Shown here: piece after piece, positions 37,036 to 44,500 of the stretch
Numbering within the stretch: the stretch's first letter is position 1
Layout: every line of letters begins with the position of its first letter
DNA from: DASRDU01 sp035560235
GTDB taxonomy: Bacteria; Acidobacteriota; Blastocatellia; RBC074
Reading direction: 5' to 3'
Assembly: GCA_035560235.1 (NCBI GenBank)
Contig: DATMAG010000076.1
Location: forward strand, 90,476 to 154,475
Length of the DNA stretch: 64,000 nucleotides
The notes under the pieces: generated by a model
The model's input: the letters and a program-made list of their open reading frames with translations, nothing else
Databases searched by the model: none
Told to the model about the DNA's origin: nothing
Position numbers and translations under genes: made by a program

Positions 37036-38310
37036 ATGATCAATCGGCACAGACTCATCCTGCTCATTCTTCTTCTCGCGGTCATCGTCCTTCCCTGCGC
37101 GGCTCAGGATGCGGGCGCAAAAAGATTGCTCGCAGGCGCAGGCAAAGCTGACATCACTCCGCCCGTTGGCACTCCACTCGCCGGTTACGGCGGCAGGCTC
37201 GGCAAAGCTTCGACCGGCGTTCACGACCCGTGCGAGGCGCGGGCGCTGATCATTGACAACGGCGCTGAAAAGATCGCCTTCGTCAGCGTGGATCATCTCG
37301 GCTTCGATCACTCGATGGTCACTCGCGTGCGCGAACTCGCGGCTGAGAAAGCCGGACTCGCGCCCGAACGCATCTTCGTCATGTCGTCGCACACGCATTC
37401 GGGCGGCGGCGCTTACCTCGAACCATTCCCGATCCTCGCCGGAAAGTTCAATCCGAAGATTCGCGACTTTTATTCAGAGCGAGCGGCAGAAGCGGTGATC
37501 GCTGCCGCGAAAAATCTGAAGCCCGCGCGCCTGGCCATCGGCGCGGGCAGCGCGCCGGGACTGAGCCGTTTCAGATCAAACTGGCCGCCGCACGCGATGG
37601 CCGACAAAACGATTGATCCTGAAGTCGGCGTGCTGCGCGTGGATGATGCCGCGAAGGGAAAGCCGATGGCCGTGCTTTTCAATTTCGCCGCGCACCCGAC
37701 GGTACTCGGTGAAAAGAACTTTCAGTTCTCGGCTGATTATGTCGGTTACGCGCGGACAAAACTGGAACAGATGCTTGGCGGCGAAGTGCTGGCGATCTTT
37801 GCCAACGGCGCGCAGGGCACGGTTGCGCCGCGTCCGTTTCAGGGCAGTGATGAATGGCAGCGGTGCGAAAACATGGGCACGATCCTCGCCGCAGAAGTCT
37901 TCAAGGTCATTCACATGATCAGACCGCAGGAGTGGATGGAACTGCGCTTCACGCGCACGCCGCTCACGCTCAAGTCGCAGTTGCCCCCGAAAATGCCCGT
38001 CCGGATAAATCTGCCTGAAACCTCAGTCTCGGAAATGAGCGCCATCGCCTTTGATCGCAAATATGCCTTCGTCACGATTCCCGGAGAACTGAGCAGCATT
38101 CTCAATCAGCAGGTCAAGGAACGCGGGCGACTGCTCGGTTTTGAATCCACTTTTCTGCTCGGTCTGACGAATGACGCAGTCGGTTACATCATCACTGAAG
38201 ATGAATACCGGCACGGCACCTACGAGTCTTCCATTTCACTCTTCGGCCCGGCCTTTGGCAGCTTCATCACGAATGAGGCCTTTCAGGCGCTGGAGAAAAT
38301 CAAACCCTGA
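37036..38310 (+). CDS. secreted neutral/alkaline ceramidase-like protein
   Basis: 424 residues. Signal peptide (LILLILLLAVIVLPCAAQ) followed by the N-terminal domain of neutral/alkaline non-lysosomal ceramidases: AGAGKADITPPVGTPLAGYGGR at the start, a VSVDHLGFD strand and the zinc-ligand-type SSHTHSGGGAYL, then LFNFAAHPTVLG and NGAQGTVAPRP. Classical ceramidases are longer and carry a C-terminal Ig-like domain; this shorter type is common in bacteria and its substrate is usually unproven. It could hydrolyse sphingolipid-like or other amide lipids in the periplasm. Stands alone next to gene debris. Confidence 0.88.
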   Translation: MINRHRLILLILLLAVIVLPCAAQDAGAKRLLAGAGKADITPPVGTPLAGYGGRLGKASTGVHDPCEARALIIDNGAEKIAFVSVDHLGFDHSMVTRVRELAAEKAGLAPERIFVMSSHTHSGGGAYLEPFPILAGKFNPKIRDFYSERAAEAVIAAAKNLKPARLAIGAGSAPGLSRFRSNWPPHAMADKTIDPEVGVLRVDDAAKGKPMAVLFNFAAHPTVLGEKNFQFSADYVGYARTKLEQMLGGEVLAIFANGAQGTVAPRPFQGSDEWQRCENMGTILAAEVFKVIHMIRPQEWMELRFTRTPLTLKSQLPPKMPVRINLPETSVSEMSAIAFDRKYAFVTIPGELSSILNQQVKERGRLLGFESTFLLGLTNDAVGYIITEDEYRHGTYESSISLFGPAFGSFITNEAFQALEKIKP

Positions 38311-38319
38311 AGGCTTTAC

Positions 38320-38482
38320 GATCTGTCAATCAAAGCGGGCAGGCTCGCCGATTCGGTGATTCTCAACGCCGACCCGCTGCAAAGTATCAGCCACGCGCAA
38401 AAGATCACGTATTGTGATGCAAAGCGGTAAACTCGCCGAACCCGCCGCATTGCTTAGACAGGTGCAGGCCGGAAAATAATCA
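38320..38482 (+). pseudogene. C-terminal remnant of an amidohydrolase
   Basis: Just after the ceramidase gene the plus strand reads AGRLADSVILNADPLQSI, then, after a one-base frame change near 38413, VMQSGKLAEPAALLRQVQAGK followed by a stop near 38480. This is the typical C-terminal tail of a secreted amidohydrolase (G-LAD-V-L-DPL, then the GK-Y/L turn). Nothing of the catalytic barrel remains upstream, so it is a truncated, frameshifted relic. Confidence 0.6.
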
Positions 38483-38524
38483 TTATCTTTGTGCTGCTCC
38501 GCCGGGTTCAGCGGTCTGCGCTTT

Positions 38525-38785
38525 CAACTTCTCCGGCTGCAGGAATTCACCGTATCAGCGGAACCTGCGCTGCCAGCGATCCTGAGGGTTGGCGGGAAAA
38601 CGAAGGCCGTGGGATTCGCCGTGACAGCGCAGCAGTTCGGCGCGTTTGCCCAGGCGTTGAGCGCGGTGAAAAAGACTTCGCCCACCTGCACCGGGACGGC
38701 ATCATTGTTGTCGGACATCAGCATCACGGGCGTATTGATCTTCGCCACATAACTCAGCGGATTGTTGAAGGCCTGAATCAGACCC
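38525..38785 (-). pseudogene. C-terminal remnant of an S9 (prolyl oligopeptidase-like) peptidase
   Basis: Read on the minus strand the sequence gives NNPLSYVAKINTPVMLMSDN and onward to VFFTAL, then after a frame change RLGKRAELLRCHGESHGLRF. The NDAVPV aspartate and the ESHG histidine correspond to the catalytic Asp and His of S9 peptidases. The rest of the gene is missing upstream and a stop follows QRRFR. It is a decayed 3' fragment on the strand opposite the amidohydrolase relic. Confidence 0.6.
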
Positions 38786-39233
38786 GTGATCGGCGGGCGA
38801 TCTGCAGGCGGGAAGAATAATGATGGCGCGGAACCGTCTGAGAACTTCAGTCAGTTCAAGCGCGGGCATCTTCAGGCACTTGCGCTGCGCCGGAGGCCCG
38901 TTTTCCTGCCTGCCATCCTTTATCTGAGGGATGAGCGGAAAGGCCTGAAAAGTCGAACGAAGTGCAACTGAGAAAAACCTGCTGAAACCGTGCCATCTAA
39001 TGCGGACTTAAATCACACCACGAAAGATTGGGACACCATTACAGTAGGCGAGCGTCAGCCAGCGCCCTGATCCCGCAATCTCAGGCGCTCGCTCACGCTC
39101 GCGTACTGGACCAGTGTCGCGCGCTTCGATTTAACTTGCGCCAGCCAGTTCACGAAGCTAGTATGCACGCAGCATTCTCGTCGTCGGCATGAAGATCTGA
39201 CCTGTATTTCTGCTTTTTTCAGAGGAGGCGGAC
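38786..39233. other. non-coding stretch with no recognisable gene
   Basis: About 450 bases. I see no convincing coding frame; short open frames lack ribosome-binding sites and family resemblance. GC content falls toward the right end, where an AT-richer segment (about 39200-39225) precedes the AGGAGG site of the next gene. Confidence 0.5.
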
Positions 39234-39542
39234 ATGAAACATCCACACGCCATCTCCCTCGCCGCGAGGCTGATTGAGTCGCGCCTGAAGCGGGCCACTG
39301 CCGAACCCCTTCAATCCGAACTGCCGGAGCAGATCAACGCTGAGCAGCGCGAGTGGGCCATCAGAATTCTTTCGACTCATCTCGATGCCTGCATGCGCCA
39401 GGGCGTTCATCCTGATCTCGGCGAGGCGGTCGAGGACGCGCTCGATTTCGCTCTGAGACAGGAAAACGCATACGAGCCGATTCCTGAACGCGCCCGCTGG
39501 CACTCAGCCCTCGTGGTCCTCGAGGAACAGGACGCCGACTGA
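39234..39542 (+). CDS. small hypothetical protein
   Basis: 102 residues. An AGGAGG site just upstream of the ATG makes the start secure. The protein is soluble, probably all-helical and acidic (ISLAARLIESRLKRATAEPL, INAEQREWAIRILSTHLDAC, EAVEDALDFALRQENAYEP). It ends next to a converging membrane-protein gene. No domain recognised; no export signal. The surrounding gene debris on its left suggests a rearranged locus, but this frame itself looks intact. Confidence 0.6.
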   Translation: MKHPHAISLAARLIESRLKRATAEPLQSELPEQINAEQREWAIRILSTHLDACMRQGVHPDLGEAVEDALDFALRQENAYEPIPERARWHSALVVLEEQDAD

Positions 39543-39589
39543 GGCCTCAGCTCTCAGACGACGCGCCATCGCCCGGATCAGTTCGTCCG

Positions 39590-40117
39590 TCAGACAGCTT
39601 TCCAGACCTTCTTTACAACCGACCACGCAACGTCAGAAACGGTGTGGGCTGCTGCGCCCAGCCACAGCCCGGCAAAGACAGCCTTGAAATACTGTTTGTC
39701 GGTGCGGTTCCAGAAAGCTCCCAGATCGAGACTGACGCGCTCGAACTCCGCGCTCCACGATGTCTGCGAGCCATAGAGATAACGATGCCGCAGGTAGAGC
39801 GCTGCGCTCGCGAGCAGCGCGAAGACGGCGATGAAATAGAGAATGCGAAAGATGGTGCCAAGCAGCAGTCCGTGTGAGAGCCGCGACCGATGGCCAATCG
39901 CCACCATATAGGGAAACCAGATGAAACGCAGTGGCCCCCAGCGTCTGTACTGTTTGCTGTGCAGATCAAGATCCGGCCCGAACATCAGCCCGGCAAAGAT
40001 CATTGCAACGGTCGCCAGAAACGAAACCAGCCAGTCTCCCCAGTACATCCAAGCACCGGCAAGGACCGGCGGAACCAGCGCGAATGTAATAATGTCGTGT
40101 GTGCGTCCTGATGGCAT
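39590..40117 (-). CDS. membrane protein of the DUF2227 putative metal-binding family
   Basis: 175 residues with about three to four transmembrane helices. Conserved features of the family are the N-terminal MPSGRTHDIITF, the GPDLDLHSKQYRRWGPLRF block with paired acidic and His residues, and the HRSRLSHGLLLGTIFR helix start. The conserved Asp/His suggest metal binding at the membrane surface, as in YdjM-like membrane hydrolase relatives. Substrate unknown. Stands alone on the minus strand, convergent with the small gene at 39234. Confidence 0.85.
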   Translation of the reverse strand: MPSGRTHDIITFALVPPVLAGAWMYWGDWLVSFLATVAMIFAGLMFGPDLDLHSKQYRRWGPLRFIWFPYMVAIGHRSRLSHGLLLGTIFRILYFIAVFALLASAALYLRHRYLYGSQTSWSAEFERVSLDLGAFWNRTDKQYFKAVFAGLWLGAAAHTVSDVAWSVVKKVWKAV

Positions 40118-40204
40118 AAGGCAGAAGTCGCAGATCGCTGTCAGTTGCGCCGCTCAGCCTGATTCCATCTCTGACATTGTGCTTTTCAGGCAAATCAGCG
40201 TGAA

Positions 40205-40519
40205 TCAGGCAGTACGCTTCACCCGCGCAAAGAGCCGGGTTGTCGGCGCTTCAGCATTGTCCACATTCTCAGCCTCAGGCTCAATCATCATTGCCGAATC
40301 ATCCACACTGAAGGCAGGCGGCACGCAGCGGCGAAACTGTTTCGCCGGATTCATCAGCGACTTCAGAAAGAGCTGCCCGCTGATCTGATCGTAATGCGCC
40401 CGTTCGACGGGCAGCGCGCATTGCGGCGCCCTGAACGGTTCATAAGGGCGGGAGAAGAAATGGAAAGTGTGAGGCTCACCCGGGCAGGCGGGCCGGACTG
40501 GCAGCGACGCCGGTTTGCT
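40205..40519 (-). pseudogene. start-less open frame, probable 5'-truncated gene
   Basis: On the minus strand a frame of 105 codons runs without a stop between a TAA at 40520 and a TGA at 40205. It has coding-like composition (HTFHFFSRPYEPFRAPQ, then RAHYDQISGQLFLKSLMNPA, ending RLFARVKRTA) but no ATG or GTG near its beginning and no ribosome-binding site. I read it as the 3' part of a truncated gene. Family not recognised. Confidence 0.35.
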
Positions 40520-40585
40520 TTACTGCTGCAGCGGCACAGGCCTGGCGCTGCGTGGTTGCGCTGCGTCAGGCCCGTGTTGTCATCT

Positions 40586-41065
40586 TCAGAAGGAGACCGC
40601 CGCGAGACTGTCCACCCGCAGGACGGATTCCTGCTGGAATGCGTCTTTGTAAGCAGTGCGAATCTCTTCGATTTTGCGGTTAGCGTCACGCATCGTGAGC
40701 GGATAGAGCAGGATCAGTTCCATCGAGCGCTCTTTGATAATCTGGCCGGCGGAGTTGCGGAACTGGCCGTACCCGGTCAGCACCGTCAGGCCATCAGGAA
40801 AACGCGGCGTCACGGTCGTATCAATGAACTGCATAAACTCGGCCTCGGTTACAACCGTTCCATCGGGTTTGGCCGAACCGAAGTAGAGTTCCGTGCGCTG
40901 CCAGATCATAGCAGCAGTCGGGCGCTGAGTCGCGGCAGCAGGCTGCACGGCGGGCCGCACAGCGCGGGCCGGGCGCGGGCGCGGTCTGGCGTCAATCGCT
41001 GGCGCAGGCAGCGCCAGCGCCAGCAGTGTCAGGACGAGCAGGTGATGAATGGAGCGTTTATTCAT
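40586..41065 (-). CDS. secreted DUF3574 domain protein
   Basis: 159 residues with a signal peptide (about 1-23) and an Arg/Pro/Ala-rich linker. The C-terminal domain matches DUF3574: WQRTELYFGSAKPDGTVVTE, EAEFMQFIDTTVTPRFPDGLTVL, GYGQFRN, and the final EIRTAYKDAFQQESVLRVD. The domain is often annotated in secreted proteins of unknown role. GGGAGG lies 6-7 bases before the ATG. Isolated between a gene fragment and the debris that precedes the helicase island. Confidence 0.85.
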   Translation of the reverse strand: MNKRSIHHLLVLTLLALALPAPAIDARPRPRPARAVRPAVQPAAATQRPTAAMIWQRTELYFGSAKPDGTVVTEAEFMQFIDTTVTPRFPDGLTVLTGYGQFRNSAGQIIKERSMELILLYPLTMRDANRKIEEIRTAYKDAFQQESVLRVDSLAAVSF

Positions 41066-41245
41066 GGTTATCCTCCCTGACCTGCAATACGATTTGGGTG
41101 GTGAGACTGGTTTTCAGGAGTTGGCGGATTTTCCGGAAAAAATCCGGCGGCGTGACTCTGATCCGCGCTGCTGTCGGCTTGAGCAGCCGGATGGCGGCGC
41201 GGTGAGCCGGTTTGCTGATTCGTTTCACTTCGGTGATTCGGCTGA

Positions 41246-41382
41246 TTACTGTGGCAATTCCACCGTCACTATCCTGGCCGGTCCGACGGGTGTTGCATTG
41301 AAGGAGAACAACAGGTTTCCATCCGTATCAAAGATGTCCACCTGAATGCGATCATCAATGATCTGGTCGCGCCGGCCATTAC
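41246..41382 (-). pseudogene. 3' fragment of an unidentified gene
   Basis: The minus strand encodes RRDQIIDDRIQVDIFDTDGN and onward to ARIVTVELPQ before a TAA at 41246. It looks like the last beta-strands of a secreted protein. The frame is cut at about 41382, where a plus-strand relic of a different gene begins, so the junction is a recombination point. Confidence 0.4.
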
Positions 41383-41562
41383 AGCCTCGCGCTGATCTGC
41401 GCCGCGCCGGGTGAAACCGATCAGGCTCTGGCGTGGCTCGACCGGGCGGTGGAGGCGCGCGACGAGAGCGTGCCGCTGCTGAAGGTTGATCCGCGGGTTG
41501 ACAGCCTGCGCGCTGATCCGCGCTTTGCCGCACTGCTGCGGCGCGTCGGGCTGGCGCAATAA
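41377..41562 (+). pseudogene. 3' remnant of a TPR-containing (kinase/regulator-type) gene
   Basis: 61 codons on the plus strand read HYSLALICAAPGETDQALAW, then a KVDPRVDSLRADPRF element and a terminal LLRRVGLAQ. This is the characteristic C-terminus of large TPR-bearing serine/threonine kinases and winged-helix regulators in Acidobacteriota. The rest of the gene is absent. The last third contains the left copy of the 22-bp direct repeat that flanks the helicase island. Confidence 0.65.
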
Positions 41563-44500
41563 AGCTGAATTCACAGCTTGAAAAAGCTCTCTCTGCGTTC
41601 GGTTTTGTTGTGGTATTCTCGCAAACTTGAATTGGTAACCACAATGAATAGCTGATCCTCGAAAAGGATAGCCCCGTTCTTTTTCTCAGCCTTTATCCAC
41701 TCAGCACTTTCAGTTTATAAGGCTATGGCTACTGAAACTTATGACCTTCCTAAAGATGATGTGATTCAAACCGGACGTTCTCGACTGCTCAAGGTCTTTC
41801 GCTATCTTGAGGCATTGAATCAGCAACGGAACCCGGTGAAACGGCAAATTGATGAGCAGTTTTGGACGCTTTGGTTCCACAACCTACCCGAGCATCACTG
41901 TATCAGAGTTGGAGTAGTTGAAACCACAGGTAGAACTTCTGCTGATGGTACCCCTGAGAATACTGGCGATGATTTTGTCCTCAAGGTTCGTCGCCCGCAA
42001 CTCACCAAAGTGCCACCTCCACCAGCACATATTCGTGAGTGGCTTCGGCCAGGATGGGATGATGTCAATAAGGATGTCAATAAGGAAGCGTTTGTCATCG
42101 AAGCTGACGAAAAGGTCACGGCTGATGGGGAAGAAGCCATCACAAGATTTGATGATGATCCTGATCGTGTAGTCGAATTCAACAACTGGCTGAAGCTGCG
42201 TGAAGAATGGGGGAGGAAGGAAAAACCTGCAAGAGAAACTCTCAAAATTTTTGACAGGGTATACGAGCTTTATGGCCAGATCGAACGGGAAGCAGAGCGA
42301 TTGGAACTTGTCCTCGGTGATGGTCTGCTCGTCTGGCGACGACCTGAAGGCGGAATCCATCATCCGGTTTTATTGCAGCGGCTGCAACTGGAGTTCAACC
42401 CGGAAATTCCAGAATTCACTTTTCGTGAGACACAACATCCTGTCGAATTTTACTCGGCACTCTTTCGCGCGATGTCCGATGTTGATGGCAGGATGATCGG
42501 GAAATTATGCGAAGAACTGGAGCAAGGCGCGTTTCACCCGCTTGATGAAAACAGTACTTCAGGATTTCTTCGCAGTTTTGTTCAACGACTCGCAAAGGAT
42601 GGCGAGTTTGTAAGCAGGACGGAGATACACGGAGAGGCAGATTATCCGCGCATTACCCGTGATCCTGTGATTTTTGTTCGCTCGCGTACTCTGGGATTTG
42701 CTACTGCACTCGAAGCTGCTATTGAGGAACTCACCCATACGAAAGAACTGCCGGTTTCGTTGCTGAATATAGTCGGAGTCGAATCGCTACCCCCTCTGAA
42801 CTCAACTGAGGTTTCTGAATCGCTGGATGGCCGTGGAAACGAGGATGAAGATATTCTCTTCAACAAGCCAGCCAATCAGGAGCAATTACAAATTGCACAA
42901 CGTCTTGATAAGCATCGTTGCGTGCTGGTTCAGGGACCGCCCGGCACCGGCAAAACCCACACGATTGCCAATCTGATCGGACATCTGCTTGCCCAGGGAC
43001 AATCGGTACTGGTGACAAGTCACACCAGCAAAGCCCTGCGCGTAGTTCGCAGTCAGGTTGCGCCAGAGTTGCAATCGCTGTGTGTGAGCGTGCTTGAAAG
43101 CGACGCCGAAAGCCGCCAGCAATTGGAAAGTTCGATCAACGGGATTGTCCAGCAACTGTCTTCCAATGTCGCTCAACTTGAGCATCAGGCTCAGGAATTA
43201 AAGGCACGACGCACGCAAATCATCAGAGATTTGCGCGAGACCAGAGCGAAAATGCGCGATGCTCTTGGTAGTGAATACCGTGACATTGTTGTTGGAGGAC
43301 AAAGCACTCCGCCGTCCGAGGCAGCCAGACAAGTTGCGGCAGGGCACGGAAAGCACGACTGGATTCCCGTCCCTCTGTCCGATACTGCCTTGGGGACTTC
43401 ACTACCGCTGGGGATCAGCGAACTGAAAGAGCTTTACCAGACCAATCTTTCTGTTTCGCCGGAAGACGAAAGAGAGCTTGGGTTCGCACTCCCCGTCACG
43501 GATGATCTACTCAAGCCGGAGGACTTTGCAGCCCTTGTCACGGAGAGTGCTCAGCTTGCAAGCCGGAACCTCAAATTCCGAGAAGACCTGTGGAAGCAGG
43601 ATACTACTGCTTCACCTCAGGAACTGGAAATTCTGCTCCGGCTTTTGCAACGCGCGGCTGAACCATTGCAGCACCCTGACCAGAGTCGCTGGAAAATCGC
43701 GGTGATTGCTGATGGACAGCGCGGCGGCAGCTTTCGGCAGGCGTGGGAAGACCTGCTAGTCAAAATTACAGAGGTTGAGGACAAGGCAGAGCAAGCTGTT
43801 CTGCCCCTGTTACAGCATGGCCCGGAGATTTCAGTTACGATCCCGCTGGAAAATCAGCTTCAGATTTTGCGCGAGATTATCGGGCATCTCAGCAATGGTG
43901 GGGATCTTGGCTGGTGGACTTTGTTCAGACGTTCCGAGTGGAAACAGTTAATCGAAGGTGCGCGTGTCGGCGGTCATTCGCCTTCACGGATTGAGCATTT
44001 TCAGGCCCTCCAATCTCTGACATCGTTGCAGCTTGCCCGCACCGAATTGTTGAGTCGCTGGGATCGGCAAATGAAACCACTGGGAGTACCACCAGCCAGT
44101 GAACTGGGAGAAAGACCTGAACAGACCTGCCAGCAATACTGTTTTACTATCCGGCAATGTTTGAACTGGCAGACCGAAACCTGGAGGCCGCTTGAGAAAG
44201 AGATGATTGGCTGTGGCTTCAACTGGGAAAAGCTGATTCAGGAACTTCCCCCGAACTTCAATCCTCACGGATTACTTCTCAGAATCGGCGAGGCAGTCAG
44301 CAACCATCTTCCGGCGATCTTTGCCGCGCGCATTGATTGTCTGCGCTGGGAGGAAGTCGAAGCTCAGTTGCGGGATTATGAAATCAGAGTTTTTACAGGC
44401 GCAAGCCGTGAACCGGCGGCCCGGATCGTAAGCGAATTTCGTGCTGCTGTGAGCCGTCGTGATATTGAGACTTACCAGAAAACCTACACACGGATTGTCG

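Noticed and set aside
39055..39246. 63-codon minus-strand frame left of the small gene at 39234
   Set aside because: No start signal or recognisable family; its composition is not coding-like.
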